From positions 1 to 32,113 of the forward strand of contig JAEUUT010000090.1 of NCBI GenBank assembly GCA_016787415.1: a DNA stretch of 32,113 nt, in the 5' to 3' direction. Made by a program: the position numbers and the translations under genes. Every line of letters starts with the position of its first letter. The stretch's first letter is position 1. Shown piece after piece: positions 1 to 6,726 of the stretch. Origin of the DNA: Saprospiraceae bacterium. Lineage in GTDB: Bacteria > Bacteroidota > Bacteroidia > Chitinophagales > Saprospiraceae. The notes beneath the pieces were generated by a model. It was not told the DNA's origin. It searched no databases and was given only the letters and a program-made list of their open reading frames with translations.

Positions 1-18
1 AGCAACAGGGTTTTGTTT

Positions 19-220
19 TTTGGCTACAATTTTATGGTTAGTTATTGGAAAACGCAAATTTTTGTGACGTAATAATTGGGGGGCGGAAAAGTCCGCGGGT
101 GCCGTTTGCTTTTTTGCCTGGGCAAAAATGAATCCGGCTCCCGCTGACTTTTACTCCCCTCAATTATTACGTCAAAAAAATTTGCGTAGTCAAATAACTA
201 CACATACATTTGTAGCCAAA
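19..220. repeat. 202-bp near-perfect palindrome upstream of the ArsR operon
   Basis: Positions 19-119 pair with 120-220 without any gap, centred at 119.5. Counting by hand, about 83 of 100 base pairs match. The best parts are the outer ends (19-28 with 211-220, all ten match), 69-78 with 161-170 (all ten match) and the inner stem TTTTTGCC/GGCAAAAA at 111-118 and 121-128. The right arm holds the promoter and operators of the operon that starts at 231. The left arm carries degenerate mirror images of the same elements pointing off the left edge, so a divergent gene may begin there. It could be a duplicated and inverted control region, or a MITE-like hairpin element that was co-opted. What is seen is the symmetry; its origin is inference. 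Confidence 0.85.
181..212 (+). promoter_or_regulatory. Bacteroidota-type promoter of the arsR operon
   Basis: TTTG at 181-184 is followed after 20 bp by TACATTTG at 205-212. This matches the Bacteroidota -33/-7 consensus (TTG, about 20 bp, TAnnTTTG) exactly. Transcription would start near 218-220, leaving a leader of only about a dozen bases before the ATG at 231, with no Shine-Dalgarno sequence. Confidence 0.7.
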
Positions 221-227
221 TAACTAC
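186..227 (+). promoter_or_regulatory. Two 16-bp operator-like repeats overlapping the promoter
   Basis: GTAGTCAAATAACTAC at 186-201 and GTAGCCAAATAACTAC at 212-227 differ at one base. Each is a dyad with GTAG/CTAC ends, and they are spaced 26 bp start to start. The first lies between the -33 and -7 boxes and the second covers the expected start of transcription. Binding by the ArsR-type protein encoded four bases downstream would block the promoter, so autorepression is the natural reading. The repeat is seen directly; the identity of the binding protein is inferred from position. Confidence 0.65.
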
Positions 228-230
228 ACA

Positions 231-554
231 ATGTTGCTCAGACGAGATGTTTTCCAGGCCATAGCCGACCCCACCCGAAGGGCCATACTGCTGCTGGTCG
301 CTTCGCAAGCCATGACTGCGGGCGCTATTGCCGCCAATTTTGATACCGCCAGACCAACGGTTTCCAAACACCTGCATATACTTACCGAATGCGAATTGCT
401 GCAGCAAGAGCAGCAAGGCAGGGAAATATTTTATCACCTGAATCCGCAAAAAATGAAAGAAGTAGCAGATTTCATCGAACCATTCCGCCAGTTATGGGAA
501 GACCGGTTTAGCAAACTGGAAGCCATTATGAAAAACTATACACCCGGAAAATAA
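231..554 (+). CDS. ArsR-family (SdpR-like) winged-helix repressor
   Basis: This 107-residue protein has the ArsR fold from near its N-terminus. [13 protein letters not shown] is helix 1, and [15 protein letters not shown] is the recognition helix-turn-helix at about residues 44-58. A wing with GREIFYHL follows at about 63-70. The metal-site cysteines of true arsenic/zinc sensors are absent. It resembles the metal-independent branch that is usually paired with an AHSA1/SRPBCC protein, which is exactly what follows 6 bp downstream. The ATG at 231 sits just after the promoter and operator repeats, which fixes the start. It probably represses its own four-gene operon. The inducing signal is unknown. 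Confidence 0.93.
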   Translation: MLLRRDVFQAIADPTRRAILLLVASQAMTAGAIAANFDTARPTVSKHLHILTECELLQQEQQGREIFYHLNPQKMKEVADFIEPFRQLWEDRFSKLEAIMKNYTPGK

Positions 555-560
555 AGGAAT

Positions 561-1031
561 ATGGAACGCAAGACCAAAGTGAGCGCAGAAGACGGCAAGC
601 AAGACCTTTTCATCACCCGCGAATTCGATTTACCTGTCGAACTGCTTTTCAAAGCCTTCGAAGTACCCGAAATCGTGGAGCAATGGATGGGAACCAAAGT
701 GTTGAAAATGGAAAGCCGTAAACACGGCAGTTATCAAATTGAAACGCCCGACCACACCGGCAAGGTGGCATTTCGGGCCAATGGTGTGTTTCACGAATTT
801 GTTCCCGCTCAGAAAATCATTCGAACCTTCGAAATGGAAGGCGCTCCTTTTGGTGTGCAACTCGAGTTTCTGGAATTCGAATCGCTTTCCGATCACACCA
901 GCAAACTCACCATGCAAATCGTGTACAAATCCGTCGCACAAAGAAATCAAATGCTTCAATTGCCTTTCGCGCAAGGCCTCAATATGGCGCACAATCGCTT
1001 GCAGGACATCCTGAGCAAATCTGGAAAATAA
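561..1031 (+). CDS. SRPBCC / AHSA1-domain protein
   Basis: This 156-residue protein spans one START-like domain of the AHSA1 (Aha1 homology, COG3832) type. Typical marks are the first strand ITREFDLPVELLFKAF, the EIVEQWMG turn, the G-x-Y-x-I core strand, and FRANGVFHEFVPAQKIIRTFE in the middle. A long C-terminal helix (about 128-152) closes the cavity. Such proteins form a hydrophobic pocket. Those encoded next to ArsR-type repressors are thought to bind or process small hydrophobic ligands, but no specific ligand is known. The gene is the second of the operon, 6 bp after the repressor stop and 31 bp before the DoxX-like gene. Confidence 0.88.
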   Translation: MERKTKVSAEDGKQDLFITREFDLPVELLFKAFEVPEIVEQWMGTKVLKMESRKHGSYQIETPDHTGKVAFRANGVFHEFVPAQKIIRTFEMEGAPFGVQLEFLEFESLSDHTSKLTMQIVYKSVAQRNQMLQLPFAQGLNMAHNRLQDILSKSGK

Positions 1032-1062
1032 CGTATTGCTATTTAAAAAAAATCTACATCCA

Positions 1063-1446
1063 ATGACCAAAACAAATAAAATCATCTACTGGATTGCCAC
1101 CCTCTGGCTATCGCTCGGCATGGTATCTACCGGCATCGTTCAATTGATCAAATTACCGGAAGAGGTAGACATGATGACCCGTCTTGGATACCCGCTACAT
1201 TTCCTGACCCTGCTGGGCATCTGGAAACTGCTGGGCGTCGCAGCCGTGCTTATTCCCCGATACCCTTTGCTTAAGGAATGGGCCTATGCCGGCTTTTTCT
1301 TTGCTATGTCGGGCGCCGTATATTCGCACATCGCCGTGCGCGATCTCTGGAGCGAACTGTTTGGCCCCACCTTGCTGCTCATCCTCACCATTGTTTCCTG
1401 GTATTTCAGACCTGCTGATAGAAAAACAATATCCGTTCAACTGTAA
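1063..1446 (+). CDS. DoxX-like small integral membrane protein
   Basis: This 127-residue protein has four hydrophobic segments at roughly residues 7-27, 46-67, 73-92 and 99-117, as in the DoxX/DoxX-like superfamily. TGIVQLIKLP after the first helix and LGIWKLLGVAAVLIP in the second are the usual family signatures. I chose the ATG at 1063 because the upstream TTG (1036) would add a poor leader and crowd the preceding stop. DoxX-like proteins often sit next to ArsR plus AHSA1 pairs, as here. Their biochemical role is mostly unknown; a link to quinone or thiol redox at the membrane has been proposed for some members. The function here stays open. Confidence 0.82.
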   Translation: MTKTNKIIYWIATLWLSLGMVSTGIVQLIKLPEEVDMMTRLGYPLHFLTLLGIWKLLGVAAVLIPRYPLLKEWAYAGFFFAMSGAVYSHIAVRDLWSELFGPTLLLILTIVSWYFRPADRKTISVQL

Positions 1447-1460
1447 AGCCCGCTCGCTAC

Positions 1461-2027
1461 ATGCAACAAGAAAATCATACCCTCCCTGCCGAAGAAACGC
1501 AGGCATTGCTGCACACCCTGAAAACGCGGTTTGAAAAAAACATGAAGCGCCATGAAGGCCTGAAATGGGCAGATGTGCAGGCCCGACTGCAATCTCGTCC
1601 GGAAAAACTCTGGTCGCTCTACGAAATGGAAAACACTGGCGGCGAGCCTGACGTAGTGGGTTACGACACGGCAAGCGAAACATTCACTTTTTTCGACTGC
1701 TCCGCAGAAAGCCCCAAAGGTCGCCGCAGCCTATGCTACGACCGCGAGAGCCAGGAATCAAGAAAAGATTTTCCTCCGGAAAACAACGCCCTTGATATGG
1801 CCATGGAAATGGGCATCGAACTCCTCACGGAAGAACAATACCGCGCCTTACAACTATTGGGGACATTCGACACCAAAACCTCCAGTTGGCTCCGCACACC
1901 TGCCGATATTCGCCAACTTGGCGGGGCCATTTTCGCAGATTTCCGCTATGGACACGTTTTTGTGTACCACAACGGGGCACAATCGTATTATGCGGCAAGG
2001 GGGTTCAGAGGAGTACTTAGAGCGTGA
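1461..2027 (+). CDS. DUF4256 family protein
   Basis: This 188-residue soluble protein matches the DUF4256 pattern over its full length. It has an N-terminal helix with LLHTLKTRFEKNMKRHEGL, then W-x-x-V and EKLWSLYEMENTGGEPDVV. FFDCSAESPKGRRSLCYD follows in the middle, and DTKTSSWLRTPADIRQLGGA with FADFRYGHVFVYHNGA at the end. No catalytic function is established for this family. It is the last gene of the ArsR operon and starts 14 bp after the DoxX-like stop. Its stop codon lies within the start of a purine-rich repeat tract, so the extreme C-terminus (about five residues after YYAARG) may have been altered by that repeat. Confidence 0.85.
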   Translation: MQQENHTLPAEETQALLHTLKTRFEKNMKRHEGLKWADVQARLQSRPEKLWSLYEMENTGGEPDVVGYDTASETFTFFDCSAESPKGRRSLCYDRESQESRKDFPPENNALDMAMEMGIELLTEEQYRALQLLGTFDTKTSSWLRTPADIRQLGGAIFADFRYGHVFVYHNGAQSYYAARGFRGVLRA

Positions 2028-2070
2028 GAGATGAGAGAGGTGAGAGGAGAGAGAGTGAGAGGTGAGAAAA
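2028..2070. repeat. Purine-rich GAGAG/GTGAGAG low-complexity tract
   Basis: This tract is made almost only of G and A with scattered T, repeating GAGAGATGAGAGAGGTGAGAG-like units. It begins directly at the DUF4256 stop codon. It forms the left part of a composite repeat region that continues with two hairpins and a 20-bp tandem repeat. Confidence 0.7.
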
Positions 2071-2097
2071 ATAGCCACTCATTGCCACCACGGAGGA

Positions 2098-2140
2098 GCC
2101 CTGAAAGGGCGTATACAATAGCCCAGGGCAACGCCCTGGG
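2098..2140. repeat. REP-like double hairpin
   Basis: Two short perfect stems lie close together. GCCCT-GAA-AGGGC is at 2098-2110 and CCCAGGGC-AAC-GCCCTGGG is at 2122-2140. They sit between two operons facing each other, which is the usual place for repetitive extragenic palindromes mobilised by REP-associated tyrosine transposases. No such transposase is in the window. The second stem could also act as a bidirectional terminator, but there is no clear T-run after it on either strand. Confidence 0.6.
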
Positions 2141-2194
2141 TATTCGTTTGTATTCTTGGGTATTCGTTTGTATTCCTGGGTATTCGTTTGTATT
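2138..2194. repeat. 20-bp tandem repeat, about 2.8 copies
   Basis: The unit TATTCGTTTGTATTCTTGGG occurs twice in full (2141-2160, 2161-2180, one C/T difference) and then partially (2181-2194). The leading GGG comes from the REP-like hairpin at 2122-2140, so the array seems to have grown from the hairpin flank. Its last bases overlap the stop codon of the ferredoxin gene on the minus strand. Confidence 0.85.
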
Positions 2195-2426
2195 AAAGAT
2201 GAGCCATTTCCACCCGAATAATATTCACCGGGCAGTAATTGGCCGCCTTCAGGTTGGCCTCCCATTCGTCGTCATCGACCAGGATCGTATACCAGCCCTT
2301 CTTTTCCCTGGCGCCGATGAGGGTGCATTTGCCATCTTTTCGGGAAATACGCCAGCGATAAGGCGCCAGGTCGACGCAGGCATGGCAGCCGATGCACTTT
2401 TCCCTTTGCTGAATAATGCGCACCAT
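2193..2426 (-). CDS. Single-cluster [4Fe-4S] ferredoxin
   Basis: This 77-residue protein has CIGCHAC at residues 11-17 and a fourth ligand Cys65 in NYCPV, which together bind one [4Fe-4S] cluster. Cys34 is extra. It resembles YfhL-like and archaeal-type monocluster ferredoxins. The gene starts 3 bp after the stop of the U32 gene, so the two are surely co-transcribed and probably coupled. From memory of the E. coli literature, U32 proteins that hydroxylate RNA depend on Fe-S biogenesis and a YfhL-type ferredoxin. This makes it the likely electron donor of its neighbour. The stop codon lies in the edge of the tandem repeat at 2138-2194. Confidence 0.9.
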   Translation of the reverse strand: MVRIIQQREKCIGCHACVDLAPYRWRISRKDGKCTLIGAREKKGWYTILVDDDEWEANLKAANYCPVNIIRVEMAHL

Positions 2427-2429
2427 GGC

Positions 2430-3656
2430 TCAGGCTTCTACAATTTTGTACAGTTTATCGGAGGGGCGAATTTTTTCGCCCAGCGGCAAGGTAAATGACT
2501 CGCCTTTTTTCACCGCTGTGGCGTCCAAGTCGTTTACCCGCAGAGAACCGACCCGATGCTGGATGACGCCGGTGGTAGGCCCTGTGATGAGAATTTCATC
2601 GCCGGTGTGCAGGCTGTGTGTTTCCAGAAAAAACTCGCCTACTTTGGCCGTGTCGTAGTATTTCACCCCGCGACCGAGGTAAATTTTCTTTTTGGTGGCA
2701 ATGGAGCCGTATTCATTGCTCCATTCCCCCATCGTGCGTCCGAGGTAATAGCCATCCCAAAAGCCCCGGTTGTACACTGTGGAAAGCCTGGACTTCCAGT
2801 CTTCGAATAAATGCGGGCCATATGTACCATTTTCAAGCGCATCCAGCGCTTCCCGGTAACATTGGGTGGTCACATGTACGTAATCGGCGCTGCGCCCGCG
2901 GCCCTCTATTTTCAGTACCGAAATGCCGGCATCGGCCACTTTGTCCAGAAAATCGATGGTACACAGGTCTTTGGCCGACATGATGTACTCATTGTCCACT
3001 TCGAATTCCACACCGCTTTCCTTGTCGGTCACCACGTAGGTGTGGCGGCAATTCTGGATACAGGCGCCCCGGTTGGCCGAGGAAAAATTGCTGTGCAGGC
3101 TCATATAGCATTTGCCAGAAACCGCCATACACAGGGCGCCGTGTCCGAATACTTCGAGCCGCACCAAATTTCCAGACGGGCCGGTGATATGGCGGCGTTC
3201 GATCTCGCGGGCGAGCGCCCCCACCTGCATCAGCGTGAGTTCGCGGGCCAGCACCATCACGTCGGAATACACCGAGAAAAACTCGATCGCGTCGATATTG
3301 GTGATGTTGCTTTGAGTGGAAATATGCACCGGCATTCCCGACTTGCGCGCATAGTTCATTACCGCAATATCGGAAGCAATCAGGGCATCGATACCGCTCT
3401 CGCGGGCAGCGTCGACGATGCGGCGCATCAGCGTCAGGTCGTGGTCGTAAATGATGGTATTGAGCGTGATATAAGATTTTACGCCGTGCTCCCGACAACG
3501 GGCTGCCACTTCGGGCAGGTCGTTTACGGTAAAATTGTACGACGATTTGGTGCGCATATTCAACTGCTCCACCCCGAAATACACGGAATTGGCGCCCGCG
3601 TGGATGGCTGCCATCAATGCTTCAAACGAGCCCGCCGGCGCTAAAAGTTCTATCAT
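2430..3656 (-). CDS. U32-family protein (TrhP/RlhA/UbiU-like, putative RNA hydroxylase)
   Basis: This 408-residue protein starts MIELLAPAGSFEAL, the standard N-terminus of the family. For that reason the ATG at 3656 is preferred over a 28-residue upstream extension that reads through a hairpin. The PROSITE U32 signature is intact at about residues 168-186 (EVFGHGALCMAVSGKCYMS). Conserved cysteines 176, 183, 199 (with 203 nearby) and 232 are placed like the [4Fe-4S] ligands of UbiU/UbiV. Although annotated as collagenase-like peptidases, studied members hydroxylate tRNA U34 (TrhP), 23S rRNA (RlhA) or ubiquinone precursors using prephenate. The ferredoxin 3 bp downstream fits that redox role. 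Which substrate is used here cannot be read from the sequence; RNA hydroxylation is the best guess. Confidence 0.88.
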   Translation of the reverse strand: MIELLAPAGSFEALMAAIHAGANSVYFGVEQLNMRTKSSYNFTVNDLPEVAARCREHGVKSYITLNTIIYDHDLTLMRRIVDAARESGIDALIASDIAVMNYARKSGMPVHISTQSNITNIDAIEFFSVYSDVMVLARELTLMQVGALAREIERRHITGPSGNLVRLEVFGHGALCMAVSGKCYMSLHSNFSSANRGACIQNCRHTYVVTDKESGVEFEVDNEYIMSAKDLCTIDFLDKVADAGISVLKIEGRGRSADYVHVTTQCYREALDALENGTYGPHLFEDWKSRLSTVYNRGFWDGYYLGRTMGEWSNEYGSIATKKKIYLGRGVKYYDTAKVGEFFLETHSLHTGDEILITGPTTGVIQHRVGSLRVNDLDATAVKKGESFTLPLGEKIRPSDKLYKIVEA

Positions 3657-3683
3657 GATTTGAGAATGATCTATAAAGAGGAT

Positions 3684-3729
3684 GTTCGGCTTCGCCTCAA
3701 GGTAGCCTGGGATTGAGGTGAATCCGAAC
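3684..3729. repeat. 17-bp inverted repeat between the beta-lactamase and U32 genes
   Basis: GTTCGGCTTCGCCTCAA at 3684-3700 pairs with 3713-3729 at 15 of 17 positions around a 12-base loop. It lies downstream of the metallo-beta-lactamase stop and upstream of the U32 start on the same (minus) strand. It lacks a T-run, so it is a weak terminator candidate. It may instead be a REP-type hairpin or a leader structure. The rest of 3730-3816 shows nothing recognisable. Confidence 0.6.
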
Positions 3730-3816
3730 GCCCATCCCAAAAAGACACAAGGTCGGGCACCACCCAGCAGGAGGCGGTGACATTCGTCATCTCACAGGTT
3801 GATACTGGTCAATAGG

Positions 3817-4554
3817 TCAGCGCTCTTGCTCCTTTTTGAGTCTTTTTGCCAGTTTGATGGAGTGTTTCAGCGAGTTTTTGTTTTTCCAGTCGCTGTGTGC
3901 AATGACGATATACCTGGGTTTTCGGCATTTTTTCTGCACTCTTTTTAGTGTGGATTCGTATTCCAGGGTATTGGCATCACCCAAATAACCCAGGGTTTCG
4001 GCATCGGCGCCTTTGATCAGGCAGCCTCCGAAGAGGATTTTTTCTTTTTCAAACCAGACGACGATGTTGTCCACAGTATGCCCTTCGCCGGGGAAATATG
4101 TTTCAAAAGAGTATTGTCCGATGTGGAAACCGGTGTCCTTTGCCATCAGAAACTCAGCCCTTTTCATATTGTTTTTTTTGCTCAAAGCATCTGTGAGTGC
4201 CGTTGTGTAGGTTTTAATGCCCTGTTTTCTGTAATATTCCAGTCCTGCTGTTTTGTCGCTGTGCCAGTGCGTCGCCATAGCCATTACTACCGGCTGGTTG
4301 TGCCTGAGCCGGATGCTGTCGAGCAAAGGTTGAAATTGCGTGGTATCCCAGGGCGTGTCGAACATCACAATGCCGCTGCTGGTGATCAGGTACATGCCAT
4401 TGGCTGGCACCTGACTGTCGTTGTATGTATTGTAGGTGGTGTAAACGTAAAAATCGCCGCTCAGGTGCTCGATCTTGAGTTTTGGGTTTTGAGCGTGTGC
4501 GACGAGGGTGAACAGGGGAAAAAGAAGGGCTAAGGAAACGGAGGGTGCTTGCAT
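3817..4554 (-). CDS. Subclass B1-type metallo-beta-lactamase (secreted)
   Basis: This 245-residue protein has a signal peptide ending near AHA-QN (about residue 21). All six zinc ligands of subclass B1 are visible: His96, His98 and Asp100 in THWHSDKTAG, His159 in GEGHTVDNIVVW, Cys178 in FGGCLIK, and His220 in IAHSDW. GGCLIK is the hallmark of Bacteroidota enzymes such as BlaB and IND. B1 enzymes hydrolyse most beta-lactams, including carbapenems, in the periplasm. Departures are Lys101 after the Asp, and IAHSDW in place of the usual PGHG-type loop. A start at 4593 is possible but would put a charged extension before the signal peptide. It is followed downstream by the U32 operon and preceded 84 bp upstream by the ArsC-like gene. 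Confidence 0.85.
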   Translation of the reverse strand: MQAPSVSLALLFPLFTLVAHAQNPKLKIEHLSGDFYVYTTYNTYNDSQVPANGMYLITSSGIVMFDTPWDTTQFQPLLDSIRLRHNQPVVMAMATHWHSDKTAGLEYYRKQGIKTYTTALTDALSKKNNMKRAEFLMAKDTGFHIGQYSFETYFPGEGHTVDNIVVWFEKEKILFGGCLIKGADAETLGYLGDANTLEYESTLKRVQKKCRKPRYIVIAHSDWKNKNSLKHSIKLAKRLKKEQER

Positions 4555-4638
4555 ATTTAAGACATTTTTGTGTTGTCGGGGGCGGCTGTCCATTCAAAAA
4601 GACAAAAATTTGAAGTGCCTGGTTGGGAATTACACCCA

Positions 4639-5001
4639 TCATTTCATATCACACAGCATTCCATTCAATGCCGCCGCTGCATCCTCGCTGCGCACCACCC
4701 AGGCCTGGTCATCCATCACCACGATAGGTCGCTCGATCAGTACCGGGTTTTCTACCATAACCCGTATCCATTCAGCGTCCGACAGGTTTTTTCCTTTAAA
4801 CTGTTCCTGAAAAACGGCCTCCTTGCTGCGAATCAATTCCAGGGGTTTCATGCCGAGCATATCGAGCAGATGCGCCAGTTCTTTTTCGGAAGGCGGATAA
4901 AGGAGGTAGTCGACTACCTCGAAAGGCTGGCCGGAGGCGTCGAGCATGTTTTTGGCGGCGCGGCTTTTTCCGCAGCGGTTGTTGTGGTAGATGGTGAGCA
5001 T
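4639..5001 (-). CDS. ArsC/Spx-type glutaredoxin-fold reductase (arsenate reductase family)
   Basis: This 120-residue protein has the ArsC family arrangement. It begins TIYHNNRCGKSRAA with the single catalytic Cys10, then LLYPPSEKELAHLLDMLG, and NPVLIERPIVVMDD near residues 85-97. In E. coli ArsC the RP-containing loop holds part of the oxyanion site. Family members reduce arsenate with glutathione or glutaredoxin, or act as Spx-like regulators. The short form without a second cysteine close to the first, and the absence of arsenic efflux genes nearby, leave the physiological substrate unproven. It stands alone or as the first gene of a short unit with the beta-lactamase. Confidence 0.82.
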   Translation of the reverse strand: MLTIYHNNRCGKSRAAKNMLDASGQPFEVVDYLLYPPSEKELAHLLDMLGMKPLELIRSKEAVFQEQFKGKNLSDAEWIRVMVENPVLIERPIVVMDDQAWVVRSEDAAAALNGMLCDMK

Positions 5002-5111
5002 TGATGTATTATGTTTTTTCGAGCGTATTTGCTTTTCTGGTTCATTCCGCGGGCCGAAAGTACGACAGGTGAAAAGAAAATCAGTGTTGGGTTAATACCT
5101 GTACATTCCCT

Positions 5112-5152
5112 AAAAAAGTGATGGCAAAACAGCTTTGCGCCGTTTTGCCATC
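5112..5152 (-). terminator. Rho-independent terminator of the susCD operon
   Basis: Read on the minus strand, an 11-bp perfect stem (GATGGCAAAAC with GTTTTGCCATC, plus-strand 5120-5130 and 5142-5152) is followed by CACTTTTTTAG. It lies about 75 bp after the SusD stop codon at 5227, so it ends the susC-susD transcript. Confidence 0.8.
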
Positions 5153-5226
5153 CTAACCAACTCAAATTTTCGTATGAAGTTGTTTGAATTATTTCCTTTT
5201 CCAAAAAAGTTCTAACAACTTTATTT

Positions 5227-6699
5227 TCAGGGTTTTAGATACCACATTTTCGAATTCAGGTCATCCGGGCCCTGGCGGTCGATAGCGCCCTGGTAGCCTT
5301 CTGCATTCAGCGATTGTTCGATGATCGGATAGCGAAAACGCACCGGGATTTTATCGCCGTTCTGATTGGAGACACCAGGTTTCAGCGCGGGAATACCTGT
5401 ACGACGCCAGTCGAACCACGCTTCCAATCCTTGAAAATACAGGGATACCCATTTCTGGAAGCCAATTTTGTGCAGTTTTTGTTCTGTGGTACCAGCGTAT
5501 GCAACATCGGACTGGGTGAAATAATTAGCGGGAGCAGTCAGCCCATAAAATGCAAAGGATGCATTTACACCATTGGAATAATACGTCTGGGCGGTACCGC
5601 CAATCAGGCCCTTTTCAGCGGCTTCTGCGAGGAAAAATTGCAGTTCTGCATAAGTCATAATCACGCCTTTGGCAATATTCAGCCCTTGCGTGGAAATGGA
5701 ATTTTCATAGAACAGGGAGCCAATACGCGACTGGTTTTGCGGGCCGCCGTTGTATTGCAGCGCATCTACGTCGTTCAGGCCGTTTGGAATGCCTGCGTAC
5801 AACGGGCTACCGCTGGTTTCCGTATTAGGCGTTGGGCGGAAAAAAACGGGCATACGCGGATCGCTCAGGTCTACCAGCGTATCGAGCAGGGTTTTGGATG
5901 CACGAAACTCGTTGAACGAACCGATACGGGAAGAGTAAAGCGGGAACTGATCCGGAGCAGTGCTTTTGAAGGTGTACACCGCATTATCGGCATTGCTTTC
6001 AAATATCGGTGCAGCGGAAGGGTTGGTAACGATTTCACGCAGTTCGGCGCCTACGTCGCGTTTACCAGAAATGCGCATCAGGTAGCGGATACGCAGGGAG
6101 TTGGCCAGTTTTTTCCATTTGGAAACATCACCACCGTAGATAATATCGCCTGCCACCACCTCACCGGAAGTACCCAGGATGCTGTTGGCCTCTTTCAGGT
6201 CGTTGAGAATACCGTTGTAAATATCTTCCTGCGAATCATATTTCGTATAGTTGATACCCTCGTTAGCCTTGATGGCTTCCGAATAAGGAATATCGCCATA
6301 GGCATCCGTAGCGAGCGAGAACATCCAGGCGCGCATCACCAATGCGATTCCCTGGTAATTTTTCTCATTTTTCTCCTCGCTCTGAATCAGGATGTTGTTG
6401 ACGTCGCGCATGTTGTCATACACCGCATTCCAGATACCATTGATTTCACCCCAGAGGTAACGGTCTTCGTTTACAAACTGGTTTTTGGCCGTATGCTGGA
6501 TCACGATATTGCCGATACCCCAGGTTTCTCCCAGCAGGGAGCCGATCATATCGCGCTGGATTTGTGGCAGCAAGAGGCCGGAATTGACCGAAGTAGGTGC
6601 ATTCGGGTTGGAATTGATGTCATCAAAATCCTTGGTGCAGCCGGACATAAACGCCAGCATTCCGCATAGAAGCAGGGATTTTAAAGTTGTATATTTCAT
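5227..6699 (-). CDS. SusD/RagB-like outer-membrane lipoprotein (SusD-like_2 type)
   Basis: This 490-residue protein has a lipoprotein signal peptide with the acylated Cys21 in AFMSGC-TKDF. The mature start TKDFDDINSNPNAPT is typical of the SusD-like_2 branch. TPR-like helices follow, including WNAVYDNMRDVNNIL and AWMFSLATDAYGDIPYSEA. The C-terminal part has EAWFDWRRTGIPAL, which is a strong SusD_2 landmark. SusD caps the SusC channel on the cell surface and captures the nutrient. Here it follows susC after 27 bp and shares its terminator. The ligand cannot be deduced; this branch is often found away from polysaccharide enzymes, and no glycoside hydrolase is present in this window. Confidence 0.93.
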   Translation of the reverse strand: MKYTTLKSLLLCGMLAFMSGCTKDFDDINSNPNAPTSVNSGLLLPQIQRDMIGSLLGETWGIGNIVIQHTAKNQFVNEDRYLWGEINGIWNAVYDNMRDVNNILIQSEEKNEKNYQGIALVMRAWMFSLATDAYGDIPYSEAIKANEGINYTKYDSQEDIYNGILNDLKEANSILGTSGEVVAGDIIYGGDVSKWKKLANSLRIRYLMRISGKRDVGAELREIVTNPSAAPIFESNADNAVYTFKSTAPDQFPLYSSRIGSFNEFRASKTLLDTLVDLSDPRMPVFFRPTPNTETSGSPLYAGIPNGLNDVDALQYNGGPQNQSRIGSLFYENSISTQGLNIAKGVIMTYAELQFFLAEAAEKGLIGGTAQTYYSNGVNASFAFYGLTAPANYFTQSDVAYAGTTEQKLHKIGFQKWVSLYFQGLEAWFDWRRTGIPALKPGVSNQNGDKIPVRFRYPIIEQSLNAEGYQGAIDRQGPDDLNSKMWYLKP

Positions 6700-6726
6700 G
6701 GATGAAAGATTTAGAAGTAAACGGTT

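Noticed and set aside
2138..2194. Possible short CRISPR-like array
   Set aside because: The 20-bp units are directly adjacent with no spacers, so this is a tandem repeat; no cas gene is present.
2811..3644. 277-codon plus-strand frame opposite the U32 gene
   Set aside because: The minus strand encodes the full U32 signature, so this frame is a shadow.
3817..5001. Arsenic resistance operon (ArsR at 231 with the ArsC-like gene)
   Set aside because: The ArsR-type protein lacks metal-site cysteines and is on another operon; no arsenite efflux gene is present, so the two are not linked.
5314..6669. 451-codon plus-strand frame opposite susD
   Set aside because: It is the antisense shadow of a clear SusD-like gene with signal peptide, promoter context and terminator; its product has no recognisable domain and unusual composition.
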